Below, piece by piece: positions 48,401-54,039 of a DNA stretch of 64,000 bases (positions are counted from its first letter, which is position 1; each line of letters starts with the position of its first letter). Source of the DNA: Alligator mississippiensis (lineage: Eukaryota > Chordata > Crocodylia > Alligatoridae); the NCBI RefSeq assembly GCF_030867095.1, contig NC_081824.1, positions 240,928,719 through 240,992,718 of the forward strand, read 5' to 3'. Below the pieces are notes generated by a model, which searched no databases, was not told where the DNA came from, and saw nothing but the letters and a program-made list of their open reading frames with translations. The translations under genes and the position numbers were made by a program.

Positions 48401-51400
48401 CCCTGACTAGACAGCCAGAACTCCCTTATCCATCCTCCTACCCCCTCTATAAACTTATCCCAGCTCCTTTTAATCTTCTTTCATAAACAAGCCAGTTTTG
48501 GAGTTCTGCTTCATTCTCATGCTGCTGAACATGGTCCTCTCCAAACTTCTTCTTGCTTTGGGCTGCAGAGCTTGCAGAGCCTGATCTCCAAGCAAAGCAT
48601 TATATAGAGGTCTCCTGGGCTTCCAACTATTGTTTTTTACATCATGCTTCAGGAGTTACTATTCCTAAATCACCTCTGACCAATGTTTATCCAGTCTCTT
48701 CTTTAAAATCGTCAATAAAGGAGATTCCAATTTCCCTTGGCAGTCTGTTCCATACCCTCACTGTTCTAACAGTGAAGACATTTTTCTTGATACCCCATCT
48801 AAATCTACTTTGCAATTTCAAACCATTGTTACATGTGCTACTTGCCACATGAGAGAGTTGTTTTTCCTCTTTACAGCAGCCCTTCAGATATTTGAAGACT
48901 GTTATCATGTCCCCTCTTAATTGCCTTTTCTGCAAGATGACTCTCAAACTCCTGTATTGCTTGCTTTCCAGGTCTTTTCCTTTATCACTTTTTGTTGTCC
49001 ACCTTTAGACACTTCATAATTTCTCTGTATCCCTTTGAAAATGCAGAGCCCAGACCTGTTCACAATACTAGATGAGGTCTAACCAATGCTTGCTTTCCCA
49101 TGTCTTATACCCAATAAACCACAGTCACCTTTCTTGCCACTGCATCACATTGCTGACTCAAGTTAAGTCTGTTATTCATCAAGACCCCAGGATATTTCTC
49201 TGTAGTGCTACTATCCAGCCAGTTATCGCCCACTTTGCATTTGTGTTTTTGATTTTATTCTTCTCTAGGTGTAGCACCTTGCCTTTGTTGGTATTAAGCT
49301 TCATTCCGTTGGCCATAGCCCAGCTTTCCAATTTATCAAGATCCTTCTAAATTCTACTTCTGTCCTCCAGTGTGGTTGCAATCTTTCCTAACTTTGTATC
49401 ATGTGTAGATTTGCTCAGGAAGCTCTCTTTTCTGGTATTCAAGTAATTAGATGCATTGAACAGCACCATACCCAAGACAAACCCATCAGACACCACTCAA
49501 AACCTCCTGCTATTTGGTTTTGGATCTGTTTATAATTATCCTCTATTTATGACTACTAAACTGGTTGTCTATTAATTTTGTAGTAATTTAGTCAAGACTA
49601 CATTTCTCCATTCTGTTTATGAGAAGATTATGTGGGACTTTGTCAAAGCCTAACTGAAGTCCAAGTACACTATATTCTCTGTGTTCCTTTCATCTGGCCA
49701 ACAAGTTACTTTATCAAAGATGGAGATGTGTTACGCCATGTGTTCTTAGCAAATGTATGCTGGCTGTTTGTAATCAGCCTTTCCTTCTCTAAATGTTTAC
49801 AAATAGACTTCCTTATTTTTGCTAATAACTTCCCAGGTATATAATTCCCTTTTTAAAGATGGGCATTATGTTGGCCCCCTTCTTAATCCTTTGTTAGCTC
49901 ATCTCTCTCCTGACTTCATAAATATAATTGCCAAGGACCCTGAGAACCTCTTCTGCCAATTCTTTCAGTACCTTGAGATAAAGGCCATCAGGCCCTGCTG
50001 TGTTGACCTGACTGCTTTCACATGGATCAGACTTTCTGGTGATCTCTTTTATTATCATAACCCTCAGCCCGTCCCCTTCTTTCTTCATATGATCTGGTTA
50101 TAGCTCTTCCCTCTGCCGGGGGGGGGGGGGGGAGACTGCAGCAAAGTGGCTCTTGAACAGTTCTGCATTCTTTGCATCTTCTGTTAAAGGTCCATGCTGG
50201 TTTTACAATGGGCCTATAGCTTTCTTGGTCTTTCTTTGCTTTGCTAACCCATATATTTATAGAACCTCTACTTGATGTCCAGAGGTGTGCCTGTGTTCAG
50301 CAGTGGTTCTCAATTAGACTGCCTTGAGATCCTTTTAAGGGTGTCATAGGGTACCACACTGTTAGCACTATTAGGTATACAAACATGACTCACAAGTTAA
50401 ATCCAGATATTTCAAATAGGAATTCATAGAGCGAAAAACATTCTGACCTATAGTGGTCTGTGAGTTTTTGCCAACAGAAAAAATAGAATAATTTTTCTGT
50501 ACTGAAAAAAACCCAAACAAACAAAAAGCTGGCATTTTCTGAGGAGTGCCTTGAGTCTAATGAGCTGTGCTATAGCAAGACTGTTCCCCAGAGGCAGCTG
50601 TGACTCCCTCTGGTGGCTAGATGGTTCCTGTCCAGCTTGGTCTCTAAGCTACCCTCCTCTTTCACTTTCGCCTGCCACTCCTTGATCTTCTTAATAAGTT
50701 TGGTAAGGGAGGCTGCCCAAGGGTCTTGGAGCAAGCCTTGGTCTATCTTCCTGCCAGCAGATCCCTCCAGGACCCCACTGATCTCACTCTAAGCCCTCTT
50801 CCCCCCAGTGTCAGGTGGGCCTTCTGCCCAGACATGCCCCCAGGGGACCCACTGACTTATGAACTATTCACAGTCTCCGACCTCCCCTACAGCCATGCCC
50901 ATACCTTACAGGTGTTACCAGTTTTTCATATCAGTAGGGATTAGGCCCCAAATCTCTTCTCTGAATCAGGCCTCTGTGGCCTTATTAGTCTCTACCCCTC
51001 TTGGGCTATGGGCCCCTGGCCCTGGTGTGTGCCCTTCCTTGGCTATGGACCCACAAGTCCTGTCTACTTTCTACCCTCTTGGGCTCTAGGCCACTGGGTC
51101 AAGTTCTTGCCACTCTTGGGCTGGGGTCTTGCCCCTTTAGGGCTGGGGACTCCACCTCTCTCAAACACTGAGTCCTTGGCCCTGCTTCTGTCTGTCTCGC
51201 TCTCCTGCTGGGCCCCTGGCCTAGTTCCTTGCCCTCTTGGACTACACTGCAGCTTAGGCCAGCTCCAGATTGACATGCCTCCCTGGCACTCTGGGACCTC
51301 CTGTTCTCCCCTCTTTGTCCCATCCGGTCCACCGGTTCAAACTCAAACACAACAGAAGTGCACTGGCTGCAACTCAAATCTAAGCCCACTAATTGGCTAC

Positions 51401-53153
51401 TGAAAACCTCCATTCATTCAGTGTCCCTGTTCCCTACCAGCCCATAGCTCCTCTCTTGTTGTTCTCGGGCTTGGTGGGGTCTCAGTCATTCCTTCTTCAA
51501 CAACCATTTCACAGCAGAGTTCTTTTCCCCTTGAGCTTCTAGAGCCATATTACCTTCTCTGGCTTAAGATCTGGGTTTATATGCCTCCCAGGCCCAGCCC
51601 TTTTCTGGTCAGGTGACCCTTTGGGCTGGCTGCAGGTGCTTCCTGATATAGCTTACTGACTTAACTCTAGGGTAGCTTGCTGCTACTAGACAGTGCTGCT
51701 GTAGTATCTTGTCCCCCATGCAGGGCTCTAGCCTATTGTACTACCGCAGAGCAGCTGCAATAGGTACCCATAGTAGATAAATCCCTGGGGACCTGCTGTC
51801 TGACAGCTTATAATGAGCAGCCTTCCCCTCCTGAGGCTCTCCTGACTGCTCTTTCACCCTTAATAAAATGAGCCCTAGGTTCCCTGCTACAGGTGCCTTG
51901 AGTCCAGGGCAGTGCAGTGGTGAGAGTTGAACCTCCCTTTGATTCCTGATCCACCCAAAGTTTTTAAAACAAACTGTCTAGCAGTGGCAGCAGCATTTCT
52001 GTTCAGGCAGTAGTGAGGGATTAACTTGATTTCATGGCTCATTGTAATCTACCTGATTCCTTCTAAACTCTTTATTCCACAGGTATTAATGGCTCTCTCT
52101 CCTTTTTAATGGTAATAATGTTCCACTAATCACGCTATTCTTTCCTCTGCAATTCTGCTGTCTCTTAGTTCCTCCAAGTAACGCAGCTCCTATTTCAAAG
52201 CCCTGAAGACTGCTTTTAACTGTATCTAAAAAAGTATTCAGGTGTGGAAATAATTTTCAATGAAATTATTGGATGCACTGTCAAGATGCTTTGTCAAGAT
52301 GCTCAAGAAGGCTTGATTCAGTTTTATGAAACTAAAGGAGAGATGCAGACTTGCTTCTAATGACTACAGGACTAATGAAACAATATATTGATTATTTTTG
52401 CTTGGTTTGTTCTATTTTTTTAATACAAAACATCTGATAAATCAAACTAATGTACATTCCAAACAAGCTTGTATTTGTTTTTGCTTTGATTTTAAACGGA
52501 ATAATATAGCCCAAGGCCCCTAGCTTATTAGTAAAGCTTCTAGTTTCTTTTACCTGAAGAAAAATATGTATTGTGTAATGTGCAGTGACGCATCACACCA
52601 TGTGCCACCCCCTTTTTCAGAAGCCTAGATCTGTCCATGCTTGAATCTAAGAAGATAGAGAACAACTGGTGTACAGATTCTGAACCCCTCAAAAAGTGTA
52701 ATTCCTTTGTTTTGAAGCTTCATGCTCTGCTTTTAGGGATAGGGACACTACTTTATTTTCAAGGATGCAACCGACTTGGGGCCCAAATTTTGAGCTCAGA
52801 CTGAAATACGAAATCAGGATATTGGCCTGGAAACTGAAGGTGTTAATTTCATGGTGTAAGCACCAAAAAGTAAATGACTAAACAGCAATACATTGGTAAT
52901 CTAAGTGGTGTATTTCTTAAACGTTGTTGTTTTTTCCTTAATGTTGAAGCTTAATTAGTTTCACTGACTGGAATAACACTATTTTAATTCTTTTCTATGC
53001 TTTCTTTAGGTATCAGCATGGTTTTTCACAACCTTTACTGTCTCAGGGCTAAAGGACAAAATCCACTATGTAGAAAGCCTTCAACAGTTGTTCACAGACA
53101 TATCCCCAGAACAAATCGATTTCCCCCCTTTTGTCCTTGAATATGATGCCAGG
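7219..53153 (+). CDS. GDAP2: GDAP2, macro and CRAL-TRIO domain protein (12 coding exons, 3' end outside)
   Basis: GDAP2 (ganglioside-induced differentiation-associated protein 2) has an N-terminal macro domain and a C-terminal CRAL-TRIO lipid-binding-type domain. Human loss of function causes a recessive spinocerebellar ataxia; the biochemical role is unsettled. Twelve plus-strand exons join with consistent phases into 480 codons, [10 protein letters not shown] to VLEYDAR. By position the macro domain spans about residues 43-223 ([20 protein letters not shown] is its signature). The CRAL-TRIO domain spans about 333-480 ([18 protein letters not shown] onward). The human protein has 497 residues, so about 17 codons and the stop lie beyond 64000. 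The start is the first in-frame ATG after an in-frame TAA at 7180-7182, with G at +4 but a weak T at -3. No frameshift or stop interrupts the exons. One intron has a GC donor and the last contains a giant minisatellite. Confidence 0.96.
7821..8440. mobile_element. MITE-like element with GTGTAGACGAAA ends
   Basis: The left end reads GTGTAGACGAAATG. The right end, reverse-complemented, reads GTGTAGACGAAACG, so about 12 bp are terminal inverted repeats. The 620-bp GC-rich interior has no coding capacity I recognise, and a strong hairpin lies next to the right end. I did not find a convincing target duplication, so the exact ends are tentative. Confidence 0.5.
8375..8422. repeat. 18-bp inverted repeat (hairpin)
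   Basis: CCCTAAATTAAAGTGGTG at 8375-8392 pairs with 8405-8422 with one mismatch across a 12-nt loop. It sits just inside the right terminus of the MITE-like element. Confidence 0.8.
8478..8580 (+). repeat. T-rich polypyrimidine tract
   Basis: Long T runs broken by single C or G produce the apparent Phe-rich frames in this interval. It is low complexity, possibly a decayed poly-T tail. Confidence 0.8.
8672..9014. mobile_element. Non-autonomous hAT-like element
   Basis: The left end CAAGGGTATCAAACTC resembles the reverse complement of the right end, which reads CAGGCGTGTCAAAC. The flanking 8-mers CTTATACC and GTTTTTCC agree at five positions, compatible with an aged 8-bp duplication. No transposase is encoded. 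Confidence 0.5.
10465..10604 (+). CDS. GDAP2: GDAP2 coding exon 2
   Basis: The exon encodes residues 59-105 of the macro domain ([20 protein letters not shown] to DELQKLK). The acceptor is TCCTCAG and the donor GTAAAT at 10605. The segment corresponds to the ADP-ribose loop of macro domains but shows [12 protein letters not shown] and no Gly-Gly-Gly run. Confidence 0.95.
11361..11505 (+). repeat. SINE-like interspersed repeat, copy 1
   Basis: The pattern is GTTGTAGCCGTGATGGTCCA, then TTTTTATGGGACCAGCTGTA, then CAAGCTTTCAGGCATAAAGC. The same block order recurs, forward or reversed, at 24.2, 24.5, 26.5 and 39.2 kb. It resembles a repeat common in crocodilian and turtle genomes; the class is not established here. 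Confidence 0.55.
12690..13560. repeat. GC-rich repeat cluster with poly-C tract
   Basis: The block alternates CCCC and GGGG runs, with a C-run at 12819-12832 and a much longer one near 13092-13115. Related phrases recur inside the block in both orientations (for example CAGCTCAGCTCTGAGCTG). It is probably one or two nested non-autonomous elements; ends are not resolved. Confidence 0.35.
13707..13858. mobile_element. hAT-like left end, interrupted
   Basis: CTAGTGATTCTCAACCTC resembles the widespread hAT/Charlie terminus CAGTGGTTCTCAACC. A related terminus, CAGTGATTGTCAACC, occurs at about 14440 in the same orientation. The region between is interrupted by the MITE-like element at 13859, so the true extent is uncertain. 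Confidence 0.35.
13859..14339. mobile_element. MITE-like element with GGGCACATCCAG ends
   Basis: The left end is GGGCACATCCAG and the right end reads GGGCGTGTCCAG when reverse-complemented. The 481-bp interior has a 15-bp hairpin at 14257-14271 and 14289-14303 with one mismatch. TCT flanks both sides, perhaps a 3-bp duplication. The termini are related to the GGGCATGTCTACA ends at 35-36 kb. Confidence 0.4.
14549..14635. repeat. SINE-like fragment
   Basis: TTAGTCTATAAGGTGCATC followed by CTTCAGACTAACATGGCTAA is a familiar reptile SINE-type tail pattern. Only this end is present. Confidence 0.4.
15395..15548 (+). CDS. GDAP2: GDAP2 coding exon 3
   Basis: The exon encodes residues 106-156 plus two bases of Lys157, the heart of the macro domain ([20 protein letters not shown], then [12 protein letters not shown]). 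The acceptor is TTTCTCTAG and the donor GTGAGT at 15549. Confidence 0.96.
15727..15935. mobile_element. Possible MITE (GGGTATGTCTGCACT)
   Basis: The left phrase GGGTATGTCTGCACT and the right-hand CAGTGTAGATGTCTATAGGC are roughly inverted, like the GGGCATGTCTACA elements further right. The match is partial and the ends are uncertain. Confidence 0.3.
16735..17133. mobile_element. Non-autonomous hAT-like element
   Basis: It starts CAGTGGTGCTCAACCC and ends TTGAGCATTACTG, so the termini are inverted repeats of about 13 bp with one mismatch. The flanking 8-mers CTCCAAAG (16727-16734) and CTTTAAAG (17134-17141) agree at six of eight bases, fitting a hAT target duplication. There is no coding capacity. 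Confidence 0.7.
17914..18002 (+). CDS. GDAP2: GDAP2 coding exon 4
   Basis: The exon encodes [20 protein letters not shown] to ATHIAL, residues 158-186 plus the first base of an Arg codon, in the macro domain. The acceptor is GGCTTTAG and the donor GTAAGT at 18003. Confidence 0.95.
18003..21099 (+). other. GDAP2: GDAP2 intron after coding exon 4
   Basis: It holds a G-rich run near 19526-19543 and a GC-rich transposon-like block at 20383-20870. I see no gene or repeat boundary elsewhere. Confidence 0.7.
20383..20870. mobile_element. GC-rich non-autonomous transposon-like block
   Basis: The interior contains ATCTGGGGGGCACATGCCCC, then GGGGTGCGTG, a poly-C run at 20739-20755 and a phrase ending CACCCCAGCCCCACTCCC. 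The same order occurs at 25965-26075 and fragments recur at 29150-29180 and 29645-29700, so it is a dispersed family. No long protein is recognised; the apparent frames reflect GC content. Confidence 0.5.
21100..21176 (+). CDS. GDAP2: GDAP2 coding exon 5
   Basis: The 77-nt exon completes the Arg codon and encodes [20 protein letters not shown] then SELEE (residues 187-212), the last helix and strand of the macro domain. The acceptor is TTCTCTCAG and the donor GTATCT at 21177. It ends in phase 0. Confidence 0.94.
21177..22719 (+). other. GDAP2: GDAP2 intron after coding exon 5
   Basis: This is ordinary AT-rich intron. No gene, RNA or convincing transposon terminus is seen. Confidence 0.7.
22720..22879 (+). 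CDS. GDAP2: GDAP2 coding exon 6
   Basis: The exon encodes [20 protein letters not shown] to [10 protein letters not shown] (residues 213-265 plus one base). It is the end of the macro domain and the start of the acidic linker. The acceptor is TACTTCCAG and the donor GTGAGT at 22880. Confidence 0.95.
23941..23995 (+). repeat. Polypyrimidine/poly-C tract
   Basis: T- and C-only runs end in a long C run before CATACATTTT. It is low complexity. Confidence 0.8.
24240..24410 (-). repeat. SINE-like interspersed repeat, copy 2
   Basis: In reverse orientation it shows ACCTGAAGAAGAATGCACTG, ATCCAATAAAAGATGTCACC and CTGGACCATCACAGCTGCAT, the mirror of the block order at 11361. Confidence 0.55.
24500..24600 (+). 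repeat. SINE-like interspersed repeat, copy 3
   Basis: CCTTTTACTGAACCAACTAT followed by GACAAGCTTTAGGGCACGTG matches the middle and right blocks of the family. It is truncated. Confidence 0.5.
25395..26320. mobile_element. hAT-like element with GC-rich interior
   Basis: The left end CAGGGGTTGTCAACCGGGGG is a typical hAT terminus. The interior shares AAATCTGGGGGGCACATGCT, GGGGGTGCGTGC, TATAGACTTACCTGCA and CCCCTTGCAGGCTAGAATGC with the elements at 20.4, 28.7 and 37.6 kb. The right end is not clear and may be truncated near 26320. Confidence 0.5.
26495..26645 (-). repeat. SINE-like interspersed repeat, copy 4
   Basis: GTCCAATAAAAGATATCTC followed by TTTCCTGGACCATTGTGGCT marks a reversed copy of the family seen at 11361. 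Confidence 0.55.
26933..27083 (+). CDS. GDAP2: GDAP2 coding exon 7
   Basis: The exon encodes [20 protein letters not shown] to [13 protein letters not shown] plus two bases of Asn (residues 266-315). This is the conserved linker between the two domains. The acceptor is CATTGCAG and the donor GTGAGA at 27084. Confidence 0.95.
27084..28400 (+). other. GDAP2: GDAP2 intron after coding exon 7
   Basis: A possible hAT-like left end (CAAAGGTTCCCAAAGTTATT) lies at about 27299 without a matched right end. T-runs occur at 28012-28062. The open frame entering coding exon 8 from 28105 is intron read-through. Confidence 0.6.
28401..28477 (+). CDS. GDAP2: GDAP2 coding exon 8
   Basis: The exon encodes [20 protein letters not shown], then ALYQT, and the first base of Gly. 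The acceptor is CTTTCTAG and the donor GTGAGT at 28478. This segment leads into the CRAL-TRIO domain. Confidence 0.95.
28703..28710 (+). repeat. Target site duplication, left copy
   Basis: GTGATGAA is identical to 29949-29956. Confidence 0.85.
28711..29948. mobile_element. Non-autonomous hAT element with perfect 8-bp target duplication
   Basis: The element starts CAGGGATCCTGGTTTTC and its right end, reverse-complemented, is CAGGGATCCGGGTTTTC, so 16 of 17 terminal bases are inverted. GTGATGAA flanks both sides exactly (28703-28710 and 29949-29956), the 8-bp duplication expected of hAT insertion. The 1,238-bp GC-rich interior encodes no transposase I recognise. It contains an internal inverted pair: the phrase at about 29120-29180 (GGGGGGCACATGTCCCCCAG) recurs reversed at about 29645-29700. 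Confidence 0.88.
29949..29956 (+). repeat. Target site duplication, right copy
   Basis: GTGATGAA is identical to 28703-28710. Confidence 0.85.
31461..31537 (+). CDS. GDAP2: GDAP2 coding exon 9 (followed by GC donor)
   Basis: The exon completes Gly and encodes [20 protein letters not shown] then IDMEK, the first strands of the CRAL-TRIO fold (residues 342-367). The acceptor is GTTTTTGTAG. The exon must end at AAG/GCAAGA, because the next exon begins GCTATC (Ala-Ile), giving MEKAILYFIH as in other vertebrates. Confidence 0.94.
31538..32170 (+). other. GDAP2: GDAP2 intron with GC-AG boundaries
   Basis: The intron begins GCAAGA and ends CCACCTCAG. No GT nearby keeps the frame. GC-AG introns are a known minor class handled by the normal spliceosome. 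No repeat is seen inside. Confidence 0.85.
32171..32310 (+). CDS. GDAP2: GDAP2 coding exon 10
   Basis: The exon encodes [20 protein letters not shown] to [12 protein letters not shown] plus two bases of Lys (residues 368-413), in the CRAL-TRIO domain. The donor is GTAAGT at 32311. Confidence 0.96.
32311..33084 (+). other. GDAP2: GDAP2 intron after coding exon 10
   Basis: AT-rich intron with a C-run at 32503-32518. Nothing else is recognised. Confidence 0.8.
33085..33139 (+). CDS. GDAP2: GDAP2 coding exon 11
   Basis: The 55-nt exon encodes [18 protein letters not shown] (residues 415-432, with the last base of Lys414), a conserved CRAL-TRIO segment. The acceptor is TTAACCAG and the donor GTAAAG at 33140. 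Confidence 0.95.
34314..35001. mobile_element. Non-autonomous hAT element (CAAGGGTGGGCAA ends)
   Basis: The left end CAAGGGTGGGCAAAATACAG and the reverse-complemented right end CAGGGGTGGGCAATTG are inverted repeats. The flanking 8-mers TATTATTA (34306-34313) and TATTAGTA (35002-35009) differ at one base, a good hAT target duplication. The 688-bp interior is GC-rich and non-coding. Near its right side it carries a short CACACACGCACACTGTGC stretch. The left end matches the sequence just left of the giant minisatellite at 54040. Confidence 0.82.
36081..36298. mobile_element. Palindromic MITE
   Basis: ATGGGCATGTCTACATGAGA at the left is mirrored by TCTCATGTAGACATGCCCA at the right, an almost perfect terminal inverted repeat of about 19 bp in a 218-bp element. 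A second, central palindrome lies at 36120-36168. Confidence 0.7.
36120..36168. repeat. Central hairpin of MITE
   Basis: ATTTATTTAGTACTTG pairs with CAAGTACTAAATAAAT across a TATAAT loop; the stem extends further with mismatches to about 21 bp. Confidence 0.85.
36418..36446 (+). repeat. (TG)n microsatellite
   Basis: An uninterrupted TG run of roughly 14 repeats lies in the giant intron. It is unrelated in context to the 54-kb array. Confidence 0.95.
37160..37950 (+). mobile_element. CR1 LINE 3' end, split by a hAT insertion
   Basis: Frames here read [20 protein letters not shown] and then [20 protein letters not shown], the C-terminal end of CR1 ORF2. The 3' end runs ACTAGATGACCTCCTGAGG to TTCTATGAAGG. 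The copy is 5'-truncated and is interrupted from 37582 to 37899 by a younger hAT element. It is inactive. Confidence 0.85.
37582..37899. mobile_element. hAT element nested in CR1
   Basis: It starts CAATGGTTCTCAACC and ends GGTTGAGAGACACTG, inverted termini. The target duplication is GATTAGAT (37574-37581) and GACTAGAT (37900-37907), seven of eight bases. Removing the insert rejoins CR1 consensus-like sequence. Its right interior (CTTGCAAGGTGGAACTCTG, TTTTTCTCCTTTAAAGG) matches that of the element at 28711. Confidence 0.88.
37950..38255. mobile_element. hAT-like fragment (right end)
   Basis: TGGTGGGCCATACTTTACCC followed by ACCCCTG is the inverted form of the CAAGGGTGGGCAAAATAC terminus at 34314. 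The left terminus is not evident. Confidence 0.45.
38430..38671. mobile_element. Small non-autonomous hAT element
   Basis: It starts CACCGATTCTCAACTAAGG; the right end reverse-complements to CAGCGGTTCTCAGCC. The flanks AGCCAGAC and AGCTGTAC match at five of eight bases. It holds a C-run at 38531-38540. Confidence 0.6.
39225..39360 (-). repeat. SINE-like interspersed repeat, copy 5
   Basis: GGGCGCTTTGTGCCCAAAAC, TGGTCCAATAACAGATATTG and AAACCATCAAGACTACAACA give the reversed block order of the family seen at 11361. Confidence 0.55.
39445..41385 (-). mobile_element. CR1 LINE, 5'-truncated, minus strand
   Basis: The element reads right to left. Its 3' end is at about 39445 (reverse complement of TAGTTGTTAGGGTCGGAAGG) and its 5' truncation at about 41385. 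It carries the C-terminal two thirds of ORF2 in three pieces, so it is broken by frameshifts. Age looks moderate, since the frames are still long. Confidence 0.93.
39622..41380 (-). pseudogene. CR1 ORF2 reverse transcriptase remnant
   Basis: Three minus-strand pieces follow one another: 41380-40916 (linker after the endonuclease, [20 protein letters not shown]), 40863-40255 (reverse transcriptase palm, [40 protein letters not shown]) and 40077-39622 (thumb and tail, [20 protein letters not shown]). The catalytic box reads FTDD where CR1 has YADD or FADD, and the upstream DFxKAFD motif reads DFWKAFN. With the frame breaks this indicates a dead copy. It is a passenger in a GDAP2 intron, antisense to the gene. 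Confidence 0.92.
41960..42340 (-). mobile_element. Old CR1/L3-like 3' remnant
   Basis: GTGCTAGAAGGGACTTCAGT, GATAGGTGTTTATCTAACCT and TTCCTTCCTGATCCCAAATG are diagnostic phrases of LINE 3' regions, here reversed and heavily decayed. Confidence 0.55.
42829..43658 (+). pseudogene. CR1 ORF1 (esterase-domain protein), frameshifted
   Basis: Two overlapping frames together give an SGNH-hydrolase-like ORF1. The first (42829-43329) has block [13 protein letters not shown]. The second (43263-43658) has block [14 protein letters not shown], and the C-terminal block GRDGIHLT that carries the catalytic Asp-His pair. One frameshift between 43263 and 43329 separates them. This esterase domain is known in CR1-clade ORF1 proteins and is thought to help membrane or RNP handling. 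Confidence 0.85.
43954..45353. mobile_element. TG...CA insert in CR1, possible solo LTR or unknown element
   Basis: The CR1 endonuclease frame stops at ATTGGACCACAGG and resumes at TAGGAGGGATCGTGTTGGG. The 1,400 bp between start TGCCCGCC and end CTTGCA, as LTRs do. It contains an AATAAA at 44462-44468 and, near the right end, a 9-bp perfect hairpin (GGTGTACCA with TGGTACACC). No clear target duplication is visible (CAGG and TAGG flank it). A long non-ATG frame inside is low-complexity and not a gene. Confidence 0.5.
44730..45060 (+). repeat. Degenerate GCTGCCGGCTCC-type tandem repeat
   Basis: About 330 bp consist of degenerate 15-bp-like units on the theme (GCTGCCGGCTCYRCT). They translate to Ala/Ser/Gly-rich or Pro/Leu-rich peptides in several frames on both strands, the mark of a minisatellite. 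Confidence 0.7.
47902..48058. mobile_element. MITE with 35-bp inverted termini
   Basis: CTTTCCCATAAGAGG followed by GCATTAGTTTGACC at the left is mirrored at 48058-48024 (CTTTACCAGAAGAGG, GCATTAGTTTGACC). The 157-bp element lies just after the CR1 3' end. Its middle is AT-rich with GCTGATTGAATCAGC, another small palindrome. Confidence 0.75.
48390..50260 (-). mobile_element. Old CR1 LINE, minus strand
   Basis: Reverse frames show [19 protein letters not shown] and [17 protein letters not shown] (48687-48947, ORF2 tail) and [17 protein letters not shown] (49894-50088, start of the reverse transcriptase). Between them the frame is destroyed by many stops. It is clearly older than the copies at 39.4 and 42.6 kb. 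A run of about 15 G lies at 50118-50133. Confidence 0.8.
50301..50569. mobile_element. Small non-autonomous hAT element
   Basis: It starts CAGTGGTTCTCAATTAGAC; the right end reverse-complements to CACAGCTCATTAGAC, an imperfect inverted pair that continues with TTGAG/CTCAAG. No clear duplication flanks it. Confidence 0.55.
50600..51891 (+). repeat. LTR-like block with degenerate CTCTTGGGCT repeats
   Basis: From 50960 to 51250 the phrase CCTCTTGGGCTATGGGCCCC and variants recur at irregular spacing. The block ends CCTTAATAAAATGAGCCC then CCCTGCTACA, a polyadenylation signal close to a CA terminus as in an LTR. The start TGTGACTCCCTCTGG would fit, but no flanking duplication is found. Confidence 0.3.
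53010..53153 (+). CDS. GDAP2: GDAP2 coding exon 12
   Basis: The 144-nt exon encodes 48 residues, [20 protein letters not shown] to [13 protein letters not shown], the end of the CRAL-TRIO domain (residues 433-480). The acceptor is TTCTTTAG and the donor GTAAGT at 53154. In other vertebrates a short last exon of about 17 codons follows; it is not in this window. Confidence 0.96.
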
Positions 53154-53867
53154 GTAAGTGGTTTCTGTTGGTTTATACTCCCAAGCATAGCTGCCTTAAA
53201 CCAATACAAAGTAGAATGGATGAAAGTTGTCTTTTAAAAGAGAAGTGAGGAGGATTGCTGTGGAGATAGGCTGCACTTCTGTGGAGTAAGTTGCTTCATA
53301 AAACTCTTATCTACATCAGTTGTTGAGCAGAAGGCTTGGCACAGAAGTAGCCCCTTCTCCTAGTAGTAGCATTTCATATATTTTTTTGGTATGTAAAAAC
53401 AAGGACACCTACTCTTTGCCCAGCCAAGAACTACTTCAGCAGCTTTTCAGAGAGTCCAAGGACCTGACCGAATTTCTGTTAAGGAAAGAAAAATGTAGTT
53501 AACCTAATCAGCTAAATAGATGGAGATGCAACTCTGAGACAGCAGGGTTGCAGACCTGAAGTCTCCAAGAGCTCACACCTCCATCCTGAAGGCAAGGGTC
53601 ACTGGTCTGCCTGACATGTGGAAGTATATTCTGTGGTACTGAAGCAGATGATCCTGTCTCTGACTTGGGTGCAGGCAAGTGGCTGGTGTCTCTGCCCTTG
53701 GGTCCTAGGCAGCCCTGTGTGCGCAAATTTTAGAGGAAGTAGTGCATTCCCCTACTCTTCCCCTGCTCTGCTCTTACTTCTGCTCATCTCCTCACTGTCT
53801 GTTGCCTACAGAACTGATATATGCCATCAACAGCTTTCTCCTGGCCCCCAAATCTGTAGATACTAGG

Positions 53868-54010
53868 GCTGTGCAAAACAGCAGTTTCGTTTAGACTTCC
53901 ATTTTGCTGTTTCAGTGGGACAGTGTTTCGTTTGGAATGGCCTGTTCTGTTTTGTTTCATCGAAACAGTGTTGAAACAGCGAGACAGTTTTGACGTTTTC
54001 CCCATATGCT
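53868..54010. mobile_element. MITE-like AGGGCTGTGCAAAACAG repeat
   Basis: ACTAGGGCTGTGCAAAACAG opens a stretch with repeated GTTTCGTTTGGAAT and inverted CATCGAAACAGTGTTGAAAC phrases. This style is common in reptile hAT-type MITEs; the right end is unclear. Confidence 0.4.
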
Positions 54011-54039
54011 ATAAAGGAGAAGCACAAAACTGCCTATGA

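Larger units (their letters stand above)
33140..53009 (+). other. GDAP2: GDAP2 giant intron (19.9 kb) after coding exon 11
   Basis: The intron is packed with transposons, each listed separately: hAT 34314-35001, the inverted-repeat interval 35021-36308, a CR1 3' end with a nested hAT 37160-37950, hAT 38430-38671, a minus CR1 39445-41385, a CR1 remnant 41960-42340, a plus CR1 42620-47881, MITE 47902-48058, an old minus CR1 48390-50260, hAT 50301-50569 and an LTR-like block 50600-51891. Stretches without a recognised feature are 33140-34305, 36450-37155, 41390-41950 and 51900-53009. Confidence 0.85.
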
